Shown here: positions 23,781-36,996 of the stretch, in pieces
Layout of the letters: each line of letters begins with the position of its first letter
Numbering within the stretch: position 1 is the stretch's first letter
Assembly (NCBI GenBank): GCA_021018995.1
Contig: CM037596.1
Coordinates: 104,205,416 to 104,269,415 of the forward strand
Direction: 5' to 3'
Origin: Chloranthus sessilifolius
Lineage: Eukaryota > Streptophyta > Magnoliopsida > Chloranthales > Chloranthaceae
Length of the DNA: 64,000 nucleotides
Translations under genes and position numbers: made by a program
The notes under the pieces: model-generated
Databases searched by the model: none
The model's input: the letters and a program-made list of their open reading frames with translations, nothing else
What the model was told of the DNA's origin: nothing

Positions 23781-23814
23781 TTGGGCAAAAAGAATCTTTG
23801 GTTGTAAGTATCAC

Positions 23815-24075
23815 TAGTTGTCTTGAATATGACGATGGACTTCCTTGTTCATCCAAATCATTCACAAAATAGATCTTAAGATCAAATGGTCAAATGTTGA
23901 TTACCCTTGCAACAAATTCCCAACATTGACCCAAGAACCCTTCCCATGGTACACTGCCATCATGGTTGTCCTCTACACAGAATATACACCTGACCATCTG
24001 ATAGGTGGTCCACAATCCCATGATCTACTTCGTGAAAGATGGGGTGAAAAAGAATCTTCGATTGTAAATACTGCT
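23815..24075. mobile_element. Long-TIR MITE (family B), copy 2
   Basis: Contains ATAGATCTTAAGATCAAATGG and, inverted, CCACAATCCCATGATCTA. Ends are decayed. Confidence 0.55.
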
Positions 24076-24112
24076 ATACTGGTCCTGTGATTATAGCGCT
24101 TTACGCAAAATC

Positions 24113-24447
24113 AACTAATGCTTCCACCGTTAACAATGTTGACTATCTTAAATTAGAATATGGAGATCGTTTTTTGTCCCAATCTTTCACATAATAGAGT
24201 TTGAGATCATGGCCCTTCTATCAGACGGTCAAATTTTGATTCCACTTAGAACACATCCCCAAAATCCAAGAACCCTTATCAAGGTACACCATGATCATTG
24301 ATCCTATGCCTCACCGAATAAACATATGGCCTTTTGATAGGTGGACCACAATCTCAAGATCTATTGCATAAAAAATGTAGATGAAAAAAGATCTCTATCA
24401 TCGGACTGGATTAAGGCAGTCAACAATGTTAAACGGTGGAACCATCA
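24113..24447. mobile_element. Long-TIR MITE (family B), copy 3
   Basis: CCACCGTTAACAATGTTGACT at the left pairs with AGTCAACAATGTTAAACGG at the right. Best preserved copy near the gene. Confidence 0.7.
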
Positions 24448-24811
24448 TTTGCACGAAAACGACCTTAAATTGGTTATTAGGTACCATGAGGATTCTAAAC
24501 AAAAATCAACACTGATAAGCTTGATATTGTACCAATGCCACTGGTGTTGCATTAGTCTTTGTTTTTGTAACAACATCTATATCAAAACATCCAAGAAGGG
24601 AATAGTTTTGGAACTTAGGATTTCGTGAAAACAATAACCCTTTAAAAAATGACTTGATTAGAAAATTATAAAATTTATATTTGTTTATATTTTGTGATTG
24701 TTGTTGGTAAAAGTAAGGGCAATAAAAAAAATTAGTAACATTTGTGGACAATCAGGTCTTTCCCGCCCACTCCAGAAAATCTTGCGTGCGCCACTAGTCT
24801 CATGTCAATAG

Positions 24812-25096
24812 TATCGAAGTTTAGTCCCACATGAGATAATCATAGCCTTGTCTCTCCTACTGTAAATCATAGCCAATTAGTTAAGAGTGTGAAGTCCAAA
24901 TTTATCATGGTATCATATCAGACATTTCTCCACCCCATGTTATCCCGTTCAACCACGGCTCAGTCCTCCCAACACTTGAGGGCATATTGAAGTTTAGTCC
25001 CACATCAAAAAATTATTGCCTTTTCTCTCCTCTTATAAAATCTTGCGCTCTTCACTCATAATCAATTGCTTTTGAGTTGGATGTCAACATTTATCA
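24812..25096 (+). mobile_element. TRIM (miniature LTR retrotransposon), complete
   Basis: Two LTRs of 96 and 112 bp (24812-24907 and 24985-25096) share GAAGTTTAGTCCCACAT and end in TTTATCA. Directly after the first is a tRNA-Met-like primer site TGGTATCATATC (24908-24919). A purine tract ACTTGAGGGCA precedes the second LTR. Flanks aatag and aataa match at 4 of 5 positions. It lies 180 bp past the GLR stop codon, probably in or near the 3' UTR. Confidence 0.8.
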
Positions 25097-25279
25097 AATA
25101 AATTATCAAGCTTTGGCGGAATAGTTTCTTAGTACGGTGGAAGTGTACAATTTTTTACTAGGAAAAAACTACATTCAAATGGAGAAATTTTCAATTCTAA
25201 CATTTAAGACAACTTCTAATACAGCACCGAATGCAATCAAAATACTAGTCTCATGTTCACCTACGAATAGTTGTCATAT

Positions 25280-25771
25280 TCAAGCAGTTTCTCTTGCTCT
25301 TGATATGAACATTGGTGAGCTGTGAGGGTGTTGTGGAGTGCGGTTATGGCTCACAATATCTATGGAACACCAATCATCTTTATTCATTGCAGACGACGTT
25401 GACGCCTTCGGAGGAATATGAAGCAGCCCTTTATCGAAGTACCGAGCAAGCATCACCATCCGTTCCCATACACTATCATCTCTTGAAGATGTATTACCTT
25501 CGGATTGCACACAATGTCTTCGGAATTTTCGAAGCAAGTTAGCAAAGAATAGTACAAGGATTACAGTGGAAACCGCACCGGTGACAGCAAATAGCACCCA
25601 AAAATGATTGAGGCCTAAGGTGCCGCTGTTGTCGATGTTATTGCCGGTAGTTGGACATTTAGTGGAAGAAGAAAAAAGTTTGTCTTCTAATTCCTTCAAT
25701 TTTCCGTTCTCCGATATCGTTAGAATGGCTTTGGAGATGTCATCAGCCAAGGAAGATCCCTTTTGAAAGAC
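25280..25771 (-). CDS. GLR exon 5: S2 end, M4 and cytosolic tail
   Basis: 492 nt including TGA, residues 736-898. Acceptor CTTCCAG|GTC. Starts VFQKGSSLADDISKAI; two Cys (CP near 774 and tail Cys), M4 HFWVLFAVTGAVSTVILVLF, then a Ser- and His-rich tail of about 85 residues ending RARETA. Confidence 0.92.
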   Translation of the reverse strand, partial: VFQKGSSLADDISKAILTISENGKLKELEDKLFSSSTKCPTTGNNIDNSGTLGLNHFWVLFAVTGAVSTVILVLFFANLLRKFRRHCVQSEGNTSSRDDSVWERMVMLARYFDKGLLHIPPKASTSSAMNKDDWCSIDIVSHNRTPQHPHSSPMFISRARETA

Positions 25772-28700
25772 CTGGAAGTGGAGACAGAGAAGAAATATTA
25801 TATGGTTAACCCCATACCATTTTTTTGTGTTAGTATTCGGTGCAGGGCTGTCAACCTGTCATTTCCACCTGATACTCGGCCTACCCGAACTCTCTACCGG
25901 GTCGAGCACATAAGCTTGAGCCGTCGGGTTGGGTTGGGCATGAGGCATCCAATCCGGCATTCAGGTCAGGTCGATAAAAAATCGAGTTGGTTCAAGTCGA
26001 CCTCACATGATTTGATATTATATATATATATATAATCATGAAAAATAAGAGATTTTACCACGTTAGTTCAGATTTTTAGGTCAGGTATGATAAATCTGTG
26101 CATCCGCAACTCAAAACCAATTGATAATGAGTTGAAGGGCCCAAACATTACAAAAAAAAAAGACTATTAGCAGCAGTTTTTCATTGCAAAAAATTGTCGC
26201 TACTAACAAAAAAGCTATTAAGACTATTAGCGATAAGGGTATTAGCAACAGTTTTCTGTTAATAGTGACAATTTTTGGCTGCCTCTAATAATCTTACTTT
26301 TGTAGTGAAAATATTATAAAGGGAGAGACAAGGCTATAATTTACCCAATCTGGGACTAAACTTCAACATGCCCCACACGTATTGATTGGACTATGACAAA
26401 CAAGTCCCTGCACATGTTGATCGGATTGAGCCAAATCACGTGGACAATTAAACTAGGCCTGCTATAACACAATGATAATTTGTGCATCCAACTCAAAGTC
26501 AATTAGCAATGATACAATGACAGGGCTATAATTTGCCCAATGTGGGATTAAACTTTAACACAATACGTCGGGTGTACCTTAGGGGCACTTGGAGCATATG
26601 CCATTTCCCATTGGGTAGCCAAAATTTGGGCCCTACCCATCCCTTGACAGCCCTAAGTTGCTCGACCCATCCACCAAGGCACTGTATGCCCGCTGTGCGA
26701 GCATAACAAAGATTATTGAAGTTAGCACGAATCTGAAGGTCACTTTGGTGACGGGTCTCCAGGGAACATAATTCAATATTAAATTACTTGGAAAGGAGTA
26801 GTTTTACAGAATAAATATAATCAGTAGTCACTAAGATAAAGCTAAATGGACCTCTTTGAGCACTGCTTTTAGCATACCTGTCAAGTGGTTGAGCCTGGCG
26901 GGTCGGCCAAAAATTTTGGCTGCTCTATAGTTAATGGCATATGCCCGACCCGACCAATGGTGCACCCCAACCCAACCCCCAATGTTTCAGGGCATATCCT
27001 CAACCTGACTGAAATCGTTCTCACCTTAATTCTTTCTATAAATTATCGGGTCTTGTCAACCCAACCAAACCGAAATGTTAGGTCCGATGCTTCATGCCCA
27101 ACCCAAGCTGATAGGTCAAGTTATGTTCCTGACTAGATAAACACTCAGGTTGGGTATAGGGTCACAACCCGACCCACTGATAGCCCTAAATGAGTATATA
27201 ATGTAAATAGAACAATGGGTGCCTCGTTGCGACCACCTATCCTATAACGGCACCACAACTGAAAATCATTGGCTGCTTTGAATCTGATCATGGAAATCGT
27301 TTTCCGTCACATTCTTCGGCACATTAGGATCATGGATGTATCATTATAGGGTCAGTTTTTAGCTCCACATGGCAAAACATTCCAAAAAGGATATGACTTG
27401 AAAATCACGTTTGAAAGTAATGTGTGCTTGTTTCCAAGTGACCGTTTTGGGATGTATACCATGTAAAATAAAAACTGATGGTCTATGCTGATGATCTTAA
27501 TATTCGTTGTGTGAAATATTGGAACCAAATATGATCTCAATTATCTGATATTTATATACTAATAAGTAATACATAGTAGTCCAAAACCTTAAGGGATTTG
27601 GCGTGTTGGTAGTACCCGCCTCAGGAAGCCGGATTTGAGTTAGAATCCGCCCCTTGAGGCGAACATTGGAATTTATATCCCAATGTTGATCTACACTAAC
27701 TTGGGGCGCACATGTGCCCCTGGGATTAGTCGGTTGCTCTATGGGGCCTGGACAGATAGCCACATAGGTCAAAAGCAAAAACAAAAATAGTAGTTTAGTG
27801 CATTTCTTGGGGCTTGACCATTAGGACAACGGGAGACTGACCTAAAATGTCTATCGCCATTTGAGCAAGAGTACCTTTAAATTCACCCATTGAACCTTTT
27901 AGTTCACCCACATTGAAATGATCACTGACTTCTTCGAGTCAGACGATGGACATCAATTTTTGTCCCAACTTTTCATACGATGGATCTTGAGATCACAAGC
28001 GTACAATTAGACGATCATTTTTTTTATTTCATGTGATACACGTCCCAAAATGGTGACCTCAAAATCAGGTTTGTGGGTGATGAGTTTCACGTGATGTTAA
28101 GGTCGCCTTTTTAATATGTATGTTACATGAAATCAAAAGCTAATCAGACGATCATATATATATATATATATATATCCATGATCACTAGATCCATCGTGTG
28201 AAAGATTGGGATGCCTGATTCAAAGCAGTAAATGGATTTGCAACATAGGAGTTGATAGGTGAATCTAAACTCTGAGCAACTGCTACACACCAGCATCTAT
28301 TTTCATGTAAATTTGTACCTCACATGGTTAGGAAAAGGGATACTTACAAAGCCAAATCCTTCGGACCTATAAGTGGGTCCGGTGGTGGTGTACCCTTTGC
28401 AGTACTTGGCAAGGAATAATTTGACATAGGGAATCAGGAGGAATGCGGCCGAGATTTCGCCGCTATCGAAAGCGGGCGCAAAATCATCACCACTATCTAT
28501 CTTCTTAATGTTGCTCGGGTTGAAATTTAGCACTTCTTCGAGGTAGTTGCACACAAATGAGATAGCAGTGCATCCCACCATGGCATTGCTCCTCTTTAGC
28601 GACTCAATATCGGTCACCTTTGGCTGAAGTTGTGCAATCGTTAGCATGGATGTGAGGCTGGCCGTGTAGCTCGATGTCAAAACAAAGACGACCAACAGCC

Positions 28701-29816
28701 ATACCGCAATTACGATTCGAGAAAAGTTGCTTCGGAGTTTCTCCCCTGCATCAAAAACAAGGCTCTCAAAAGTAAGTTGTGTTTTTTTTTTTTTTCCTTT
28801 TCTTTAAATGAGTAAGTGGTAAAGTATGTTATTAATTTGATATGCCCCATGCCACACATCTTTGATCAATCTCAATCTCAGCCATAAAAATCACCTATAA
28901 GCGAATTTGAACTATCTCATCAGAGAACTTTGGGCGCTATAACTTGCACACGAGATTTGTACCGTTGCACACATATGTTCAAAAGAAAGACACGGTATTT
29001 TTGGATCCTGTGTCATGTGAAACACCAGCTAAGTCGCCTGATTTGAAGGGAAAGATGTAAAGAAAATCTCTATCATATGATTAAAAATAGTGAGTCCCCC
29101 CACCATGCGATTCAATGGTTGACTATGTGTTGAGTCAAATGATATAGATCATGATCCACCCATTCTTTGGCACAAATGATCTTTACACCATAGCCTTCTA
29201 ATTATATTACTTAGATGGTGTAAAGCGTGGCATAAGTCCCAAAAATACCGTCGTTTTTTTTTATCGTACGTGCGGTGTACAGATTTTCTTTGCAAGTTGT
29301 AGTTCCTGTGAACTTTAATATCAGACTAGTAGAGAATAAGAGCAAAAGCTGATATTAGAATTCAGAGAATGAATGGGCAAAATATTCCAAAGCTAGGCAT
29401 TATTTGCATCTGTTAAATCAGTGACTGCCATACATCAGACGATGGACATTGTTTTTCACCCAAATCTTTCATGCAATAGACCCTCAGGATCATGGTGCAC
29501 ATATCAAACGGTCACATGCTTATACTGATTCCATATGATACATCCCCAAAAGTGACTGTCTGTTAGGTATACGCATGGTCACAGTTAATTTTTGGGATGT
29601 GTACCACATAAAATCAAGAAGCCCACTTTTCCCCTATGAGCTATATATATATTCTTAATGGCTTGCATTCCTTATCTCTACCAATTTTATTTTTTTTATT
29701 CTTCTTCTCCTTCTGATAATGTATATCTTACAGTTTTGATGGTATCATGTTATACACCAAACTTGTGTTTAGAAGGTTCCTATTGAATATGGATAATATT
29801 AATATAATATCGCAGG

Positions 29817-29863
<47 letters not shown>

Positions 29864-32152
29864 AAAAGGCCTCCGTCCTCTATGGGAGGACGGTCACTGT
29901 CCTCCAAGCTTCCACGTGGAGCTCCACGTGGCATCCAAAATATTGTTTCGATGTCACAGGGAGCTCGGGTGCATTGCTTAGATCATCTTTGTAAAAAAAA
30001 AAATTTGAAGACCCATCTCCACCGTGTATTTTTTGAACCGTGAAATGTGAATCAATGAAACTCGTCAAACTTTGACTTGTGGGTTTAAAAAGTTTTTTTT
30101 AATTTTTTTTAATTTTTTTTTAATATTGATCTATACCGTCCACTTGTACTCCACGTGGCACCCAAACAGTGTTTTGGATGCCACATGGAGCTCCATCACA
30201 ATTTTTGAGGACGGTGACCGTCCTCCATTGGAGGACCTAACCGGCTCCCTATATATATATATGAGCCTAAAATCTTTAAAAAATATAATACAAAAAAGTA
30301 GGAGCGCTTCAAATTATGGCCTACGCCCGGCACAGTTTCAACCCATGCAAAAATCAAAAGCTTAATATATGTTTTAAGGGAGTCATAATTACTTGCACAT
30401 GCTTTTCAAGTGATTGCACCGGATTGCACCAAATTTAAAAGAAAGACTCCCAAGTTTGGTAGCCTCTATTATGTGAGAACAATATCTAAGTCATTTGATT
30501 TGAAGGCCATGATTTAAAGATATCAATTGCAAAAGATCTAGAATAAAATATAATTTTCATCATATAATTTTCGGATTATATAATTTTCATCATTTGCAAA
30601 AGACAATTATCGTGTTTGCTCCAATTTTATGTAGCAGTGATCTATTGATCATGAACTTTAAATCAGACAGCCCATATTGCATTTTTACATATCACATGTC
30701 CCTAATACGAAGTCTTTCTTTAAACTCGGTGCAATCACTTGAAAAGCATGTGCAAGTAATGGCTCCCATGTTTTATACGTGAAAATTTCTTAGTTTCGAT
30801 ATGAGATTTGTGTGTACTACACTTGGGCTCGTTTGGATATTTTTTAGGAAAATGTTGGAAATAGATTTATGGATGGGATGGATTCTTATCTTATGGGAAT
30901 CAATAGGACTTCATCGTCTTCCGTGTTTGGATTGATTAATAACACATAGAAAATTGATAGGGTGCACCATTGTTGGTGTACATATCACACAACAAACCCA
31001 AACTTGAAATGATGTTAGAGATAGAATTGAGAGAGAGAGAGATTCAAAGAGAGAAATCGGAGAGATAAAGAGAGATTGCATGGAGAGAGCGCACCTACCA
31101 TGACTTTTTCTGATTTTTTCTCCTACAAAACTATAAAATCTTTTGATTTTATGGAGATTTTGCAGTAGCCAAAGGTGAGGAAAACAGTTTCATTTTTCTT
31201 CTACTTTTCGCCTCATAATTTTTTGTCAAATCCGAGAATATGACACATTCCCTTTTGTTTTGATCAATTTCTTTTCTTTTTCCCCTATCCAAAAAAGGCC
31301 TTAGCGGTGCAGCTGAGCTGGTGGATTGAATTTGGGTCAAGTGAGATCAACCAGACCCAATCCTTTCTTGCAACCCTCAAGCTGAGCCCAAGCCAATGAA
31401 ACTCTCATTTAAGAAAATGTAAGAATGGGTCAAATCGGATTGGTTGAACCAACCAAATATAAGGGAGGGAGCCAGGTCAATGCGGGTCGGATCTGGTTTA
31501 GATCAAGAAAACTAAATCAAACCCCGACCCATTTTCAATCCTATGACTTGACAGGTAAGAAATCTAAGCCCAAACCCGACAAGTCGCTGGTCGGGTAATT
31601 TGACCGGTCAGTGTTAACTAGATCCATGTACAACCCTAACCACAGTCAACTTCATGGTTATAAAAAGAATATATAAGCCTTAAGGAAGAAGCTAACAACT
31701 CACTGTGAACGAAGAAGAGCGTAGAGAATGTGAATGATAGCATGGTGCCTAGTTGGTTGCGCCAAGGGCCTCGAAAATCCGGGTTCCGCGGATGCTCTAA
31801 GAACCACACAACGATTGCCGTATAGATGAAAGTGGCACCAGTGACCGTCCACAAAGCCTTGGAGAAGGGTTTCAGGAATGGCCACCTCGAACCCTCCTGC
31901 TTAGTCGTCGGCACCAGCATCGTTAGCCCGGACTCCACATACGGCTGAGAGAACTGCACGTACCGGGAACGTTTGGCTAGGATCGCTATGTCACCCACCA
32001 CGGCATCATAATTCTATTATCACATATAAAGCCACCATCAGTTTTGATTTTATCAGGTCGGACACATAAATTTGACTAGTTGGGCAGGGTCGGGTCAGGT
32101 CAGGTCACCCAACCTTCGAGTCGGTCGTCCTGACTCAAAGCCCAAGAGGATA

Positions 32153-32216
<64 letters not shown>

Positions 32217-34420
32217 TAGATAATCAAGGTAACTAAGAGTTTTTAACTGCAGTCCGATTGGATTTTTGGGTTGGGCCGTGGGTCAAGGTCGGGTGCATGT
32301 CCTTTACGTGTTGGGGCAAAAACAATTTGGCCCGGCCCAACCCTACCTGATTAAACCCATTGACAGCATCGTTTTAAATTTAATCCGAGACAAGACAAGA
32401 CATCTCAGGCGAAACATCTCGGGTCTCGAACCTGGACCAGACGAGATTGAGGTGTGATTTATCATTTTGGTACCTATATTTGCAATCTAATTTCTTACAT
32501 TTGCCTCCTAGGTTTTCGCCAGTTAAAAACGTTGGCCATGGCCCATGATTTAATTTTATATGGAACACATCTCCAAAAGTGAGCTGAGAACCTTTCTCAT
32601 AGTATGCCATGATCACGATTATTTTTGCGCATGTGTCCCACATGTAATCCACATATGACGGTATGATAGGTTGTCCATGATCTCAAAATTTATTGTGTGG
32701 AAAATAATTTCCATCTTCGGATTCAAGGTGGTCAATGATTTTAACTACAAAAACTCCTGGCTGGAGAGGTCTGAGATCCTGCTCACCAAATCATGTAATT
32801 GTATTTTTATTTCTATACATTTTACCAAATATATTTTTTGAATTTTCTAATTTAAAAATAATTTTATCCATTATTATTATTTTAAAATATAAGTTTGAAT
32901 TAAATTTTAATAACTATAAGGCCATATCGCCTCGATGTCTCGGTATTGGGCCAATCCAATATGTCTCAAATTTCCTACATTTAAAATCATGATTGACAAC
33001 CTTGCATTCTATATCTATCACCAGAAAGAAAAAAAAAACAAAAAAAAAAAAAAAAAAGAAGTTCTATGTTGTTAAGACCCTGTTTGGATAGAGGGAAAGG
33101 AAAAAAAATCATGGGAAAGATAAGAAAATGTAATACTTTCCTATGTTTGACAATAAAGTTGTGTCACTGAAAATTATAGGAAAATTTAAAATTTTCTTTT
33201 CTATTGAAAACCGACAAATCCCTCTAAAATAAGAGGATTTCATCGGAAAACTTTTGTCATTCTCGATCTCTCTTTCTCTCTCGTCTATCTCTCACTCTCT
33301 TTTTTAATGAATAAATTGAAACAAAATCAATTATTGAAAAAATTATTAAAATTAAAATAAAATAATAAAAAATTAATTTTTTTTAAAAAAGTAAAAAAAA
33401 TAAAGATAAAATAAGAAAAACAAGAATAAAAATAAAAAATAAAATAAGAATTTTAAAAAATAAAATAAAGATAATTAAACAAGAAAAAAATTTATAAATA
33501 AATAAATATTAAAAAATTAAAATAAAATAAAAATATAAAAATTAAAAATAATAAAATAATAAAAAATATAAAAAAAATAAATATTTTTTAATAAAATAAA
33601 TAAGAATTTAAAATTTAAAAAATAAAATAAAATAAAATAAGATTTTAAAATAAATAAAATAAAAATACAAAAATTAACAATTAAAAAATTAAAAAAAAAG
33701 AATTTTTTTTAATAAAATAAATTAAAAAAAAAATTTAAATTAAAAAAAATAATAATAATAATAATACAAAATTTTAAAAAATTAAAAAAAAAAAATTTAA
33801 ATAAAATAAAAATACGAAAAAAAAAAAAAAAAAAAAAAAAAGATTTAATAAAAAAATATATATATATATATATATAAATTAGAATAAAAAATAAAATAAA
33901 AAAATAAAAAAAATTTAAAATAATAATACAAAAATTAAAAAATTAAAAATTAAAAAAATTAAAATAAAAATTATTTTTTTTAATAAAATAAATAAAAATA
34001 AAAAATAAAAATATAAGATTTAAAAATTTTAAAAAATAAAATAAAAATAAAAAATTAATAAAATTAAAATTAAAAAATATAAATTAGTCAAATAATAAAA
34101 TAAAATAAAATAAAATAAATAAAAGAATTTTTTTATTTTTTTATTTTTATTTTTTATTTTTTATTTTTATTTATTTTATTAAAAGAAAGAGAGAGAGAGA
34201 GAGAGAGAGTGAGTGAGTGATTTTATTATTTATTATTTAATTTTTATTTATTTATTTTAAAATTAAAGTAAAAAAAATAATAAATATAAAATATTTAAAA
34301 TTTTAAAAAATTTTAAAGAAATTAAAAATAAATAAAAATATTAATAAATAAATAAAAATTAAATATCTCTCTCTCTCTCTCTCTCTTTTTTTTAGTTTTC
34401 TATTATCATTCTTCTTTTAA

Positions 34421-34484
<64 letters not shown>

Positions 34485-36127
34485 AAATTGACGTGAGTAC
34501 AGGGTACTTTTGGTATTATGGCTGATAAATTTTGGGTCCATATCAATTAATGATATATCCCAATTTGGGGTGATATTGAGTATGACCCGATATCGAATCG
34601 GGAGTGTATACTGGATCAGAGGTTCATAACCCGATATATATGGCCAATATGGTATCAAATATGGCCGATATTTAAAAGAATCATCATACCTTTAAATACA
34701 CTTGTTTCACGAGATCATCATACGTGCCATCGAATACTTCAAACTCATGCGGTAGATCGTATGGCAGAGCTTTGACTACCTCTTCGAAAACCTCGATGGA
34801 GAAACCCGTAACATCCGTTATGTTTCGTGTCGGATAATGAGTCACTGTGACAAATTGAGGGAAGGGACAATTCCCCGGAACCCCAATCTTCAAACGTTTT
34901 GTAGCCCACCCTTTTGGCACTGAACCAGGCCGCCCAGGCCAGTGGACAGGGCCCAAAGCAATATTAGGCCCATTAACAATTTGAGAAAACCCAGATTTCG
35001 GTGTCCAAAATCCCATTTCTCTGTAACTCCCATCGAAAATATTAACAATCTGAAATATCGGAACCGTAGCTAATTCCCCATCTTTAAAACTAATTTCACT
35101 ACTTAATCCCTTAAAATTGCTAGATAAGATACTTGATACCAGCTTTTGGCTTTGTATCTCCAAACTTCGACCCAGTACCGAAATCGCATCGTAAGCTCGT
35201 AATGCAAAGATACTCGGCTCATGGTTCACTTCTTCCCGGTATTCGGATCGGAAATTTTGTAGGAATTTATTACGAAACCTTCTAATGGGCTGATCTGATT
35301 TGTTGAAGTAGGTTTTAATTCCTAGCACCCCGTCCATCGGAGAGATAACCGAAGAGTTAACCGAATCTAACAAGCTAGTAAGGCCGTCCGTTGTTATCCA
35401 CACGTACCCTTTCTCCATCATTCCTTGTTGCTTTGCCTCTGTGAAAATAACGGCAGCTAACTGTAACGGCATTTCCACGACAACGAAGATCTTGCAGTGC
35501 TCACTGTTTAGCTTTTGTAGTTCATCACGGATAAAGCTTTTGGGAACAGAGAGAGAAGACAATGGAGGGAATGCGTATCGGGCTTCGATTTCTGATCCAA
35601 TATTTCGGAGTGCGTCGGCGAGCAGTGTAACCGCACCAGAACTGCTGCCAACATAGCCATTATCTTCGTAGATTGCTATCACTCTATGCCACTCATACGA
35701 TTCCACGATTGCAGCTATACATCTCATCTGCACTAAATCATTGCCCGCCATTCGAACCAACTGAGGCCATCGGAATGAGGTTAACGGCCCGGGGACGGCA
35801 GATGTGGCGAAAGAGAGAACGGGAACTTGTGATCGATTTCCGATGTCAGCAAGTAATGCGGTTTCTTGCCATGTTGACGGTCCAATTATCACAGTTACTT
35901 GTTGTCCATCGATGAGCTCCTTGGCTGTGGAACAAGGATCAAAATCTCGGTTTTGATTTCGGTTTCGGTCAGGATCCGAACCGTAAATGGGTCAAAATTT
36001 CGGAAATTTCAGTCAAAATTTCGGAAAATTTTGGGTATTTTTAAAAATATGCTCCGAACTTTATCGAACTTTGCCGAACTTTATTTTCTTAGTTTTTTTT
36101 AAGCTATTTAACATTATTAGAACAGAT

Positions 36128-36205
<78 letters not shown>

Positions 36206-36960
36206 TGGATCAAAATATCAGTTTAGGTTTTGGTTTCGTTCATGACCCGAATCGTAAATTGGTCAAAATTTTGGTAATTTTCGATCAAATTTTCGATAAA
36301 TTTCGAAAAACGGAATCTGAAGATCATATGTACTTGCACTCGCTTTTTAAGTGATTGCACCAAGGTTTAAAAAAAAAGTTTGTATTTTAGGGACATGTGA
36401 TACGTGAAAACGCAATGTAGGCCGCCTGATCTAAAGTTCATGATCTATAGATCCTTAGTGGACAAGATTGACACCAAATATAAACTTCATCATGTGATTA
36501 AATATAGTCAAAGACCATTATATCATACGATAATTTGATATCAAACGGTAATTTGAAAACGCAATCTGGGCCGTCTGATCTAAAGTTCATGATCTATAGA
36601 TCCTTAGTGGACAAGATTGGCACGAAATATAATCTTCATCATGTGATTAAATATAATCAAAGGCTATTATATCATACGTAAATTGTATTTTGCTCTAATC
36701 TTATCTACAAATGATCTATAGATAATGAACTTTGTATTAGACAGTCTAGATTGCATTTTCACATGTCACATGCCCCTAAAATAAAGAGTCTTTCTTTTAC
36801 CTGTGCAATCATTTAAAATACATGTGCATGTATTGTATCAAACTCATCCTCTCTCTCTTATTAAAACTCACAAACCCAAACCCAAACCCAAACCCGTCTC
36901 TCAGTCTCTCTCTCTCCAAACCTGTCTCTCTCTCTCTCTCGTCTAAACCTACACGCAGGC

Positions 36961-36996
<36 letters not shown>

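Larger units (their letters stand above)
23191..24811. other. Region downstream of the GLR gene, filled with MITEs
   Basis: No gene is supported. Three copies of a long-TIR MITE family occupy 23484-24447. The rest (23191-23483, 24448-24811) shows nothing recognisable. Confidence 0.6.
25841..26656. mobile_element. hAT-like repeat in GLR intron 4, carrying two nested elements
   Basis: Left end CAGGGCTGTCAA and right end TTGACAGCCCTA are inverted repeats typical of non-autonomous hAT elements. GGGTCGGGTTGGG-type degenerate sequence lies inside. A TRIM (26088-26560) is inserted in it and a MITE (26146-26307) in the TRIM. No 8-bp duplication is recognisable. Confidence 0.55.

Noticed and set aside
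29747..30043. ORF with a long Tyr-Ile run
   Set aside because: Translation of a (TA)n microsatellite; no gene evidence. Same for 35987-36226 and 34392-34658.
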